Assembly: GCF_001895025.1 (NCBI RefSeq)
Contig: NZ_BCXI01000036.1
Span: 29,940 to 93,939, forward strand
DNA length: 64,000 nt
Direction of reading: 5' to 3'
Source: Rhodococcus zopfii NBRC 100606 = JCM 9919
GTDB taxonomy: Bacteria > Actinomycetota > Actinomycetes > Mycobacteriales > Mycobacteriaceae
Shown: positions 52,638 through 63,700 of the stretch, one piece after another
Position numbering within the stretch: position 1 is the stretch's first letter
Layout of the letters: each line of letters opens with the position of its first letter
The notes under the pieces: model-generated
Told to the model about the DNA's origin: nothing
The model's database searches: none
What the model saw: only the letters and a program-made list of their open reading frames with translations
Program-made: the position numbers and the translations under genes

Positions 52638-55600
52638 ATGAATGCCCTGACGATCACGTTGGGCACGATCGGCGTGCTGCTGAGCCTCGTGTGTTGGTAC
52701 TCGTTCATCGGCGGCGCGTTGAAGATGGTCAACACCGTCCGGATCGGCCAACCGGCCCCGGATCGGTGGCGGCCGTTCTTCCCGCGCTTCAAGCAGATGG
52801 TCGTCGAGTTCCTCGCACACACGCGAATGAACAAATTCCGTACCGTCGGCTGGGCCCACTGGCTCGTGATGGTCGGCTTCCTGCTCGGCGCCATCGTCTG
52901 GTTCGAGGCATACGGACAGACCTTCAACCCCAAGTTCCACTGGCCTCTCATCGGTGGCACCGCCGTCTACCACTTCATCGACGAGATCCTCGGCCTCGGC
53001 ACGGTGATCGGCATCGTCACGCTGATCATCATCCGCCAGCTCAACCACCCGCGTCAGCCGGGCCGGTTGTCGCGCTTCGGCGGCTCGGATTTCAAGGCCG
53101 CCTATTTCGTCGAGACCGTCGTCCTCATCGAGGGCCTCGGCATGATCTTCGTGAAGGCCGGCAAGATCGCCACCTACGGCGGCGGCCACATGAGCACCGA
53201 CTTCTTCACGATGAACCTCGCCAAGCTGCTGCCGGCGAGCGCCGTGATGGTGTCGATCTTCGCGTTCGTCAAGCTGATGTCCGGCATGATCTGGCTCTAC
53301 ATCGTCGGCCGCAACATCACCTGGGGTGTGGCCTGGCACCGGTTCGCCGCGTTCTTCAACATCTACTTCAAGCGTGAGGACGACGGTGACGTCGCGCTCG
53401 GCGCGGTCAAGCCGATGATGTCCGGCGGCAAGCCCGTCGACATGGAAGACGCCGACCCGGACAAGGACACCTTCGGTGCCGGCCGGATCGAGGACTTCTC
53501 GTGGAAGGGCTGGCTGGACTTCACGACCTGCACCGAGTGCGGGCGCTGCCAGTCCCAGTGCCCGGCCTGGAACACCGGCAAGCCGCTGTCCCCGAAGCTG
53601 CTCGTGATGTCGCTGCGCGACCACGGCTACGCGAAGGCCCCCTACCTGCTGGCCGGTGGCCGCAAGGACCTCGGCGGCGACGAGATCGGTCTGGTCGACG
53701 GCGACGGCAACGTCAACGAGGCCGCGCTCGCAAAGATCCCCGAGGCAGCTCGCGCCGAAGCCGGCCGCAAGCTCGTCGGTGAAACCGCCGAACTCGTCGA
53801 GGCGGGCGAGCTGGCCCCGGTCATCGACACCGAGACACTGTGGTCGTGCACGAACTGCGGTGCGTGCGTCGAGCAGTGCCCGGTCGACATCGAGCATGTC
53901 GACCACATCGTCGACATGCGCCGCTACCAGGTGCTCATCGAATCGGACTTCCCGTCCGAACTCGCGGGCCTGTTCAAGAACCTGGAGAACAAGGGCAACC
54001 CGTGGGGGCAGAACGCCAAGGACCGCCTGAACTGGATCTCCGAGATGGACTTCGAGATCCCGGTGTTCGGTCAGGACGCGGACAGCTTCGACGGCTACGA
54101 GTACCTGTTCTGGGTCGGTTGCGCCGGTGCCTACGAGGACCGGGCGAAGAAGACCACCAAGGCCGTCGCCGAACTCCTCGCCACGGCGGGCACCAAGTTC
54201 ATGGTGCTCGGCGCCGAGGAAACCTGCACCGGTGACTCGGCTCGCCGCGCCGGAAACGAGTTCCTGTTCCAGCAGCTGGCGCAGCAGAACATCGCGGTGA
54301 TCGATTCGGTCTTCGAGGGCACCGAGAAGTCCAAGCGCAAGATCGTCGTGACGTGTGCGCACTGCTTCAACGCGCTGAACAACGAGTACCCCGAGGTCGG
54401 CGGCCACTACGAGGTCGTGCACCACACCCAGCTGCTCAACCGCCTGGTGCGGCAGAAGAAGCTGGTGCCGGTCGCGCGTCTGGGCGAGGACGTCACCTAC
54501 CACGATCCGTGCTTCCTGGGTCGGCACAACAAGGTGTACAACGCGCCGCGTGAGCTGATGGAAGCCTCCGGTGCGACGCTGCGGGAGATGCCGCGTCACG
54601 GTGAACGCTCGATGTGCTGTGGTGCCGGCGGTGCCCGCATGTGGATGGAAGAGCGCATCGGTAAGCGCATCAACATCGACCGTGTCGACGAGGCACTCAC
54701 CACGGCCCCGTCCAAGATCGCGACCGGCTGCCCGTTCTGCCGCGTGATGCTCACCGACGGTGTCACCGCCCGCCAGGAACAGGGTCAGGGTGAAGGTGTC
54801 GAGGTCGTCGACGTCGCGCAGCTGATGCTGTCGTCGATTTCGCGGCTCGAGGCCGACCAGCTCAGCGCGAACATCAAGGTCGTGCAGGCCGAGAAGCCGC
54901 AGACCCCGGTCACCGCAGAGGTCGAGGCCGAGGAACTCGAAGCCGAACGTGTCGCCGAGGTCGAGGAAGCCGCAGCCGCACCGGCAGCGGCGGCGGCTCC
55001 GGCCGCGCCGAAGGGCGGCGGACTGCAGATGAAGGGCGGCCTGAAGGCTCCGGGTGGCAAGCCCGGTGGCCTGCAGATGAAGGGCGGCCTCAAGGCGCCC
55101 GGCGCGAAGGCCGACGCCCCCGCCGCCGCTCCGGTGGCCGAGGCACCCGCGGCTCCGGCGGCACCTGCCGCCAAGCCGGGTGGTCTGGCGATGAAGGGCG
55201 GGCTCAAGGCTCCGGGCGCGAAGAAGGCCGCGGCACCTGCCGCCGCTGCCCCCGCCGCACCGGCCGCCGAGGCACCCGCTGCCGAGGCTCCCGCCGCGCC
55301 GGCCGCCCCGAAGGCCAAGCCGGGTGGGCTGGCCATGAAGGGCGGGCTCAAGGCTCCGGGCGCCAAGAAGGCCGCGGCACCTGCCGCTGCTGCGCCCGCC
55401 GCACCGGCTGCTCCGGCACCTGAGGCACCTGCCGCGGACGCACCGGCTGCCGAGGCCCCCGCCGTGACGGAACCGCCGAAGGCGAAGCCGGGCGGGCTGC
55501 AGATGAAGAGCGGATTCAAGGCTCCGGGCGCCAAGAAGGCCGCGGCACCTGCCGCCGCTGCCCCCGCCGCACAGGCCGCCGAAGCACCCGTGACCGCCGA

Positions 55601-55730
55601 GCCCGAGGCACCCGCTGCCGAGGAGACTCCGGCTCCCGCCAAGCCGGCCGCGGACGTCCCGCCGCCGCCGAAGGCGAAGCCGGGCGGGCTGCAGATCAAG
55701 GGTGGCATCAAGCCGCCCGGCCGTCGGTAG
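52638..55730 (+). CDS. etfD: EtfD-like membrane iron-sulfur reductase with repeated Ala/Pro-rich tail
   Basis: The 1030-residue protein starts with about five transmembrane helices (1-250), then a ferredoxin-like domain with two 4Fe-4S motifs (CTECGRCQSQC near 298 and CTNCGACVEQC near 405) and two CCG domains (DPCFLGRHNKVYNAPRE; SMCCGAGGARMW). It corresponds to M. tuberculosis Rv0338c/EtfD (about 880 residues), which passes electrons from acyl-CoA dehydrogenases via EtfAB to the menaquinone pool. The extra 150 or so residues are a tail with six KPGGLxMKGGLKAPG-type repeats in Ala/Pro-rich spacers. ATG at 52638; upstream sequence includes a GAAAGG site and the palindromic operator. Confidence 0.9.
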   Translation: MNALTITLGTIGVLLSLVCWYSFIGGALKMVNTVRIGQPAPDRWRPFFPRFKQMVVEFLAHTRMNKFRTVGWAHWLVMVGFLLGAIVWFEAYGQTFNPKFHWPLIGGTAVYHFIDEILGLGTVIGIVTLIIIRQLNHPRQPGRLSRFGGSDFKAAYFVETVVLIEGLGMIFVKAGKIATYGGGHMSTDFFTMNLAKLLPASAVMVSIFAFVKLMSGMIWLYIVGRNITWGVAWHRFAAFFNIYFKREDDGDVALGAVKPMMSGGKPVDMEDADPDKDTFGAGRIEDFSWKGWLDFTTCTECGRCQSQCPAWNTGKPLSPKLLVMSLRDHGYAKAPYLLAGGRKDLGGDEIGLVDGDGNVNEAALAKIPEAARAEAGRKLVGETAELVEAGELAPVIDTETLWSCTNCGACVEQCPVDIEHVDHIVDMRRYQVLIESDFPSELAGLFKNLENKGNPWGQNAKDRLNWISEMDFEIPVFGQDADSFDGYEYLFWVGCAGAYEDRAKKTTKAVAELLATAGTKFMVLGAEETCTGDSARRAGNEFLFQQLAQQNIAVIDSVFEGTEKSKRKIVVTCAHCFNALNNEYPEVGGHYEVVHHTQLLNRLVRQKKLVPVARLGEDVTYHDPCFLGRHNKVYNAPRELMEASGATLREMPRHGERSMCCGAGGARMWMEERIGKRINIDRVDEALTTAPSKIATGCPFCRVMLTDGVTARQEQGQGEGVEVVDVAQLMLSSISRLEADQLSANIKVVQAEKPQTPVTAEVEAEELEAERVAEVEEAAAAPAAAAAPAAPKGGGLQMKGGLKAPGGKPGGLQMKGGLKAPGAKADAPAAAPVAEAPAAPAAPAAKPGGLAMKGGLKAPGAKKAAAPAAAAPAAPAAEAPAAEAPAAPAAPKAKPGGLAMKGGLKAPGAKKAAAPAAAAPAAPAAPAPEAPAADAPAAEAPAVTEPPKAKPGGLQMKSGFKAPGAKKAAAPAAAAPAAQAAEAPVTAEPEAPAAEETPAPAKPAADVPPPPKAKPGGLQIKGGIKPPGRR
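55015..55727 (+). repeat. Six-copy coding repeat at the 3' end of etfD
   Basis: Units reading GGLQMKGGLKAPGG, GGLQMKGGLKAPGA, GGLAMKGGLKAPGA (twice), GGLQMKSGFKAPGA and GGLQIKGGIKPPGR alternate with Ala/Pro/Glu spacers of 2-40 residues. Each unit is basic; spacers are neutral to acidic. Confidence 0.9.
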
Positions 55731-55759
55731 ACCCGTCGGGGCTCGGTAACCCCAGCAAC

Positions 55760-55793
55760 GAACACCCCCTCCGGTCCGCCGGAGGGGGTGTTC
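55760..55793. terminator. Terminator after etfD
   Basis: GAACACCCCCTCCGG pairs perfectly with CCGGAGGGGGTGTTC around TCCG, 29 bases after the etfD stop codon. Confidence 0.88.
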
Positions 55794-55953
55794 GCGTCGG
55801 AGGGTGCTTCCTCGACGGACCCGACCGGCCCCACGGATCCGCTCGGCCGCCGGTCATCCGCCGTGACGATTGCGGCAGCGGATGACTGAGCACGCCGCGG
55901 TTACGTCCCGGTCCGGATCCGGTTCGAACGCGATGGCCGGACGCCGCCACGAT

Positions 55954-56157
55954 TCAGAGAGCGCCGATGGCCCCGCCGATCACCGGCCAGGACCTGTGCA
56001 GGTCGTCCTGCCAGTAGCCCCAACTGTGGACGCCGTCGTCGTGAAGATCGACGGTCGCAGGAATGTTCAGTTCGTCCAGCCGGGCGGCCATCCGCCGGGT
56101 GCACTTCGCGGTCGCAGCCTCGATCAGCCCGCCCTTCACCACGACTTCGGCGCGCTT
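55954..56157 (-). pseudogene. C-terminal remnant of an antigen-85-like esterase
   Basis: The minus strand encodes GGLIEAATAKCTRRMAARLD, LNIPATVDLHDDGVHSWGYW and a stop at 55954, closely matching the end of the intact esterase at 56642 (GGTIEAAT, GIPATF, GTHSWGYWQDELRRSWP). The catalytic His is present but everything before it is missing, because the upstream side is occupied by an oppositely oriented lipase fragment. Probably the residue of a tandem duplicate. Confidence 0.75.
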
Positions 56158-56182
56158 CGCCTCGTTCTTGATCCACGGCGAC

Positions 56183-56548
56183 GCGATCGACCGCAGCGCA
56201 CACCAGCTTTCGGCGTTCGTCGATGAGGTCCTCGCCGAAAGCGGCGCAGAGAAGGTCGACGTCCTGGGTCACTCGCTGGGAACACTCGTCGCCGCCTACT
56301 GGATACGGTTCCTCGAGGGAGCCGCGAAGGTCGATCGGAACGTCTCGCTCGCACCGCTGTGGCACGGCACGGATCTCATCAAGGGCGACGGCCTGGTCCG
56401 TGACGCGCAGTATGCGGTCTGCCCGGCGTGCAGCGAAATGCACCCGGACTCGGACTTCATCGACCGCCTCCACACTGCCGGTCCGTTCGTGGACTCCGTG
56501 GCGTACACCAACATCCTCACCGAGCGCGACACCCACACGCGGCGGTGA
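56183..56548 (+). pseudogene. Internal fragment of a secreted lipase (class 2)
   Basis: The plus strand encodes the core of an alpha/beta-hydrolase lipase: QLSAFVDEVLAESGAEKVDV, GHSLGTLVAAYWIRFLEGAA, LAPLWHGTD, and DSVAYTNILTERD, where the frame ends soon after. The nucleophile Ser (GHSLG) is present; the signal peptide and first strands at the 5' end and the LVxPY-Asp-His part at the 3' end are absent. It begins where the esterase remnant on the other strand stops. Confidence 0.7.
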
Positions 56549-56641
56549 CCGCAGATCCCAGTTCCCAGGACGACCAGCGTCGCGCACGGCCCCGGTGACG
56601 ACCTCGCTCGCAGACCGGACAGCGGCGGTTCGGTGGATGGA

Positions 56642-57739
56642 CTACCCGCCTGCGGATTCGAGCTCGAGAGCGGTAGCCAGCTGCGGCCACGAGCGCCGCA
56701 GCTCGTCCTGCCAGTATCCCCACGAATGTGTGCCCTCGTTCCGGAAGTGGAAGGTCGCCGGGATGCCGAGATCGTTCAACCTGCCGGCCAGCGCACGGGC
56801 GCACACGTTGGTCGCCGCTTCGATGGTGCCGCCGACGACGATCTGATCGGCGAGCGGCGGCGACTGTGGGGTGCGTGGTAACGCCGGATTCTCGTACGGG
56901 CCGGGCAGTCCCGTGCCGTTCGAGATGTAGAGCGACAGTCCTCGCAGATTCTCCGCGTTCAGCGTCGGATCGTGTTCCTTCCATCCCGGTCCGTTGAACG
57001 GGCCCCACATGTTCGTGGCGTCGATTTCCCCCATCACCTCGACGACGGATCGAATGTAGGTCTGCCCGAGCGGGCTACCGGTCTGGGCGCAGCCGCTGTA
57101 CGACGCGGCGGCACGGTACAGACCCGGCGCCTGGATCGCCAGATCGAGCGCCGAGGTCGCCGACATCGACAGGCCCGCGATCGCGTTGATTCCGTTCGCG
57201 CCGAGCGCCTCGTCGACGACGGGCGGCAATTCCTGGGTGAGGAACGTCTGCCATTTCTGACGCCCGAGCTTCGGGTCGTCCTGCTGCCAATCGGTGTAGT
57301 AGGTGTACATTCCCTCGGCCGGGATCACCACATTGGCGTTCTTGTCGCCCATGAAATCGAGGATGTCGGTCTGGTTCAGCCAGTTTGCTCCGTCTTCGCC
57401 TCCGCCCGCACCGTTGAGCAGGTACAGCGTCGGCCGGGGCACACCGGTGTCGGCGGGGCGAATCACCTGCAGCGGAATGACACGCTCCATGGACGGCGAG
57501 TAGACGAACATGTCCCACCTGCGCTCGTCGACCCGTTCGATGCGATCCACAGCGGCTGCGGCGGACGTGCTGTGCCCCGGCACCGGAGCAGCGACCGCTT
57601 GCCCGAGCGGTGCAACACCGAGTGTGAGGACCATGCCGGCGCACAGTCCTGCGCGACGAAATGCTTCGCTGTACATTGCCGAAATTTCCGCCCTTGTGCT
57701 CATCGATCGTCCGGAGCGTACCGAACGTGCCTGCCGCAT
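56642..57739 (-). CDS. Antigen-85-like secreted esterase / mycolyltransferase-type hydrolase
   Basis: The precursor (365 residues from ATG 57739) has a signal peptide (LCAGMVLTLGVAPLGQAVAA) and an esterase-D/Ag85 fold: VIRPADTGVPRPTLYLLNG, nucleophile Ser in NAIAGLSMSATSALDLA, and His in NEGTHSWGYWQDELRRSW (compare GTHSWEYW of Ag85). Relatives transfer mycolic acids in the envelope or act as esterases; which applies is unclear. Starts at 57739, 57703 or 57676 are possible; the first lies 6 bases after the NRPS stop, suggesting co-transcription. A truncated duplicate lies at 55954-56157. Confidence 0.82.
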   Translation of the reverse strand: MRQARSVRSGRSMSTRAEISAMYSEAFRRAGLCAGMVLTLGVAPLGQAVAAPVPGHSTSAAAAVDRIERVDERRWDMFVYSPSMERVIPLQVIRPADTGVPRPTLYLLNGAGGGEDGANWLNQTDILDFMGDKNANVVIPAEGMYTYYTDWQQDDPKLGRQKWQTFLTQELPPVVDEALGANGINAIAGLSMSATSALDLAIQAPGLYRAAASYSGCAQTGSPLGQTYIRSVVEVMGEIDATNMWGPFNGPGWKEHDPTLNAENLRGLSLYISNGTGLPGPYENPALPRTPQSPPLADQIVVGGTIEAATNVCARALAGRLNDLGIPATFHFRNEGTHSWGYWQDELRRSWPQLATALELESAGG

Positions 57740-57744
57740 TGTGA

Positions 57745-60700
57745 TCACTCGACCACGCCGTCCGTCAATACCTTGTTCAGGATCGGCACGATGGATTCGA
57801 GGGCTTCCGGCGAGGTCATCCCCCAGTGCGTCGACGGCACCGGATGATTCCGCACCACGCCGGTGACCGCGTCGCGCCACCCGGCAGCGCCTCGCGTCCG
57901 CGTCGGATCGTCCTCGGCGGCTGTGAAGTAGACGACGTCGCCGTCGAAGCGCTCGGGCTCGTACCGTGCCATCAGCCCGGAGTTCCGTTCGGCTGCATCG
58001 AACAGGCTCGTCACCACCTGCTCCGTCCGCTCCGGCGAACAACCGGTCAGCGACGACAGGGCCGCGACGATGCCCGCGGTATCGTCGCCGATCACCTCCG
58101 GGTCGAGATCGAAACCGGCGAGCACTTCGCTCATCGAGACCTCGGAGACCTCGCCGGAGGCCGCGTCCGTCCCGGTGAAACTGTCGAGCATCACCAGCAA
58201 CTCCACCTGTGCTCCGGACCGCTGGAGTTGCACGGCCATGGCGTGCGCGATCACACCACCGAGTGACCACCCGAGCAGGCGGTACGGCCCTTCCGGCTGC
58301 ACCTTTCGAAGCTCGTCGATGTACCGTTCCGCGAGTGCTTCGAGTGAGCCGGGAGCGAAGTCGTCCTCCGAGACCGCTGGTGTCTGCAGGCCGTACACCC
58401 GGATATCGGTATCCACTCGACGAGCGAGTCCGGTGTAGCACCAGGACAGGCCGACGATCGGGTGCACGCAGATCAAGGGCGTCCCCGACCCGTGCTCGCG
58501 CAGCGGCAGCATGGGGCCGATCGCATGCGTCCCGATCAGCTCGGCAGCGCCCGCAATCAGACCGGCCAGGCCTTCGACGGTCGAGTCCCGGAACAACAAC
58601 TGCAGCGGTACTTCGGAATTCAGCTCGGCACGCAGGCGTGCGGTCACCTGCGTCGCCACGAGCGAGTTTCCGCCGAGCGCGAAGAAGTCGTCATCGAGTC
58701 CGACCCGCTCGATGCCCAGCACATCCTCGAACACCGCCGCCACGGCCTGCTCGACACCGTTGACCGGTGGCCGGAACTCACGGACTTCGAAGACCGGATC
58801 CGGCAACGCCTTCCGGTCCAACTTGCCGGAGGCATTGAGAGGCAACGCATCGAGCATCACAAAGCTCGACGGCACCATGAACGACGGCAGTACGGCGCCC
58901 ATCGCAGCCCGCAGCACGGACGTCGAGACCTCGCCGTCCGGGACCACATATCCGACCAGCCGGTCGGAACGCACCGCGACCGCACCAGCGGCAACCGAAT
59001 CAAATTCACGCAGAACGGATTCGATCTCACCGAGCTCGATGCGCTGGCCCCGCAGCTTCACCTGTTCATCGATTCGGCCCGCATATTCGAGCTCCCCGTT
59101 GCGGTTCCACCGCGCCAGATCGCCCGTCCGGTACATCCGCTGCCCCGCGCCACCGAACGGATTCGCCACGAATCTCTCGGCAGTCAACCGGGGCTGGGCC
59201 GCATAGCCCCGCGCGAGCTGGTTACCCGACAGATACAGTTCGCCGACGACACCGACCGGAACCGGCCGCATCCGCGCATCGAGCACCCACCCGTCGGTAT
59301 TCCAGACCGGTGCGCCGATCGGCACGTGCGACCCCGCGACGGCCTCGCCACCGTGACGATGCGTGGCCTGCATCGTCACCTCGGTCGGCCCGTACAGGTT
59401 GTGGACCTGAGCATCGAACCACGTCCGAGCGCGCAGTGCGGTGGACACCGGCAGTGCTTCGCCGCCCGCGAAGACCAGGCGCAACGCCGGCGTGGGCTCG
59501 TCCACGAGGTCCAGCACCGCGTCGAGCACCGTCGGAACGAACTGCGCGACAGTCACACCCATGTCGACGAGTGCGCGGGCCAGATACGCCGGGTCACGAT
59601 GGCCGTCCGGTTCCGCGATTGCCATCTGTGCACCGGAGGCGAACGGCCACAGCAACTCCCACACCGACGCGTCGAACGTCGCCGGCGTCTTGAGCAGCAC
59701 CACGTCCGACGCGTTCAAAAGGTACTCGGCCTGCATCCAGGACAACTGGTTGACCACCGCCTCGTGCGAGACCGCCACTCCCTTCGGGCGTCCCGTCGAC
59801 CCCGATGTGAACAGCACGTACGCCGCGTTCTGCGGCCGCAGCGCGGCATGCCGTTCGTCCGCGCGGATCGAGTCGCTCGCGTAGCCGGACACATCGAGGG
59901 CGTCGATGTTCACGACGGTCCGGCCGGTACCGATCTCTTCACCCGACGTCGTCAGGACAAGCCGTGGATCGGCCGTGTCGAGCAGGTAGGACAATCGCTC
60001 GTCCGGTTGCTCCGGATCGACCGGAACATATACACCGCCCGCTGCCAGCACCGCGTGCAGGGCCACCACCATCTCGACGGAGCGGCGCATCGCCACCGCG
60101 ACCGGAACCTCTGGAGCAATCCCCAGCGAAATCAGGTGACGGGCAAGTCGATTCACTCTCTGCTCGAACGCCGAATAGGTGAGAGCCGGCGTCCCGGCCG
60201 AGATCGCCACCGCTGCCGGCGACCGCTCGGCCTGCAGGGCCAGCAGATCCGGGACGACCGTCCCCGGCAGCGGCACCACGGCTCCACGGCCCGAGGCCAG
60301 CAACGACCGGTGCTCATCGACAGTGAGAATCTCTGCCTCGCTCACCCGGACATGTGGATTCTCGACAAGGACCGACAGCAACCGGCCGAACCGCTCCGCA
60401 AACGACACGACCGTCGCCTCGTCGAACAGATCCGTCGCATAGGTGAACTCGGCAGCGAACCCGCCGTCGGACGACTCCGACAACGTGAGCTGGAGATCGA
60501 ACTTCGCCATCGGCACATGCGTTTCGACCGCCGCAACCGTCAATCCCGGCAGCTCGAACCGCGCCGGATCCGTGTTCTGCAACGTCAACATCACCTGGAA
60601 CAACGGATTCCACGACATCGACCGAACCGGATCGAGCACTTCCACCAACCGCTCGAACGGCACATCCGCGTGACCGAACGCCCCCAGATCCACCTCCCGG

Positions 60701-63700
60701 ACCCGGCCGAGCATTTCCGCGAACGACTTCCCCCCGGAAACCGGGGTGCGCAACACCAACGTATTGACGAACATCCCGATCAGGTCGTCCAGCGCGCGCT
60801 CACCCCGCCCTGCCACCGGAGTCCCGATCACGATGTCGTCCGTTCCCGACAGCCGCGCCAGCAGAACGGCGAACACTCCGTGCACCACCATGAACCTGGT
60901 GACGCCGAACTCCGCGGCCAGCGCGTCGATCGCGGACACCACACCCGGCTCCACCACGAACCGATGAACGGCACCACGATTCGACGCCACCGCCGGACGC
61001 GGCCGATCCGTCGGCAATTCGAGCACCTCCGGAACACCGGCCAACCCGTCGGACCAGAACGCCACCTGCCGCGACATCACCGAATCCGGATCGTCTTCGG
61101 ATCCGAGTACCGCCCGCTGCCACAACGCGTAGTCGGCATACTGCACGTCGAGCGGATCCCACGACGGGGCCTCCCCCACCGACCGGGACGCATATGCCCT
61201 CATCACGTCCCGCGCCAAAGGACCCATCGAAAACCCGTCGGCCGCGATGTGATGCACTACCACAACCAACACGTGCTCGACATCGGACAACCGCAGCAAC
61301 CGGACGCGCAGCGGCGGCGAACCCGTCACATCGAAACCCACACCCAGACAGCCGGTGACAACCTCCGGCAGATCCCGCTCCGACACCGACTGCACCGCCA
61401 GCTCGATCCGCGCCCGCGCTGCCGGCACCACCATTTGAGTGCCGACACCGTCGACATCGGGATAGCAGGTTCGCAGAATTTCGTGCCGCGCCACCACATC
61501 GCCGACCGCACATCGCAGCGCATCCACATCCAGCGCACCCGACAGTCGGATCGCCGCCGGGACATTGTTCACCGCGGACGCCGAGTCGAACCGATTGAGG
61601 AACCACATCCGCTGCTGCGCCAACGACAACGGAACCGGGTACGGGCGCCGCTGCCGAACCAGCGGCAAGACCCCACCGGCGCCGGCCAGGGCGCAGACCG
61701 CCGCGGCCAACCCCTCCACCGTCGACGCCTCGAACAACGTCCGCACCGGAATCCGCGCGTCCACTGCGGCGCCGACCCGCGCGGCCACCCGGGTCGCACT
61801 CAGAGAGTTGCCGCCCAGCGCGAAGAAGTCGTCGTCCAATCCGACCTGCTCGACGTCGAGCACCTCGGCGAATACCGCTGCGACCGACCGCTGCACCGAG
61901 CCCACCGGGGCCCGGTACACCCGATCCTCCGGTACCGGCTCCGGCAACGCCTTCCGATCCACCTTGCCGGATGCGTTGAGGGGCAGAGCATCCAGCACCA
62001 TGATCGTTTCCGGAACCATGTACCGCGGGAGCCGGCGCACCGCCTCACGACGGACGAGCTCGACCTCGAGCACGCCTTCGTAGGGAGTCACGTATGCCAC
62101 GAGGCGGTCTTGCCACACGATCACGGCAGCGGACGACACCTGCGGATCGTCTCGGAGCACCGCCTCGATCTCGCCCGGTTCGATACGCAGCCCGCGCAGC
62201 TTCACCTGGAAGTCGCTGCGCCCGAGGTACTCGAGCTGCCCGGAACGGTTCCGCCGCACGAGATCACCTGTGCGGTACATGCGCCCGCCGATCACGAACG
62301 GGTCGCCGACGAACCGATCCGCGGTCAGCCCGGGGCGCCCCAGGTATCCTCTTGCCTCCTGACGACCGGACAGATACAGCTCGCCCGGCACGCCGTCGGG
62401 CACCGGCAGCAGCCGCCCGTCGAGGACATAGGTTGCGCTGTTCCAGACCGCGGTACCGATCGGGACCACCGAACAGTCACCATGCACAGGTACTTCGGTG
62501 GCGTGCACCGTGAATTCGGTAGGTCCGTAGAGGTTGTGAACGGCGGTGTCCGGCAGCCGAGAATTCAGCCGGGCGACAGTCCGGGCCGGCAGTGCCTCGC
62601 CGGCAGCGAGCACCGCCCGCAGCGAGCCACACGAACCGGATTCGGCATGTTCGACGAACGCGTCGAGCATCGAGGGGACGAACGACACGAGCGTGACGGC
62701 ATACCTGCGGATCGCCGCGACCAGGTATCCGGGGTCCCGGTGACCGTCGGCGGAGGCCACCACCAGGCGCGCGCCGCAGGCCAAGGGCCCGAACAGTTCC
62801 CACACCGACACGTCGAACGTGAACGGGGTCTTGAGCAGCACGGTGTCGTCGGCGCCGAGATCGAACCGGTCCGAGATCCACGCGATCTGATTGGCAACGG
62901 CACCGTGGCTGACCGCAACGCCCTTCGGGCGTCCGGTGGAACCGGAAGTGAAGATCACGTACGCGGTGTTCTGCGGTCGCAGCGGTGAGATCCGGTCACC
63001 GTCGGTGACCGGAGCGCCGGACCACCTGGACGGATCGAGTTGGTCGACAACGAGCACGTCCGCGTCGGCCGGAACTGCGCCCTGCTCCCTCGCCGTGGTC
63101 AGAACGAGCAGCGGCGATGCCGTCACCAGCACGTACCGGGAGCGGTCGGCGGGATGTTCGGGGTCGAGCGGCACATACGCGCCGCCCGCAGCCACGACCG
63201 CATACAGCGCCACGAGCATGTCGACGGAGCGGGCCATGAAGACGGCGACGCGGGATTCCGGGCCGACACCGCGGTCGATCAGCTCGCGTGCAAGCCGGTT
63301 CACTCGCGCATCGAACTGTGCATACGACAGCTGGACATCGTCCGAAACCACCGCCACCGCATCCGGAGTCCGAGTCGCGCGCGCCGAGACCTGTTCGAGG
63401 ATCGTTCCGGCCCGGATCACTCGCGCGACACCGGTCTGCGCTGCCCGGATGCGTGCCCTCTCGGGAACCGTGAGGAGGTCGATGTCACCGACCGCAACGT
63501 GCGGACGAGCCGCCGCCGCGGCGAGAACGCGCACGAAACGATCGGCGAACGCGACGATAGCCGGTTCGTCGAACAGATCCCTCGCGTACTGGATGCGGAC
63601 TGTCAGTTCGTCCGCGTCGGACGACTCCGCCACCGTGATGTGCAGGTCGAACTTGGCCGGCATTTCACCGAAGTCCACCGCCGAGATCGACAGGTCGCCC

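Noticed and set aside
58462..62988. Open frame of about 1500 codons on the plus strand opposite the NRPS
   Set aside because: Composition is His/Arg/Gln-rich and family-free; it mirrors the codon bias of the real NRPS genes on the minus strand.
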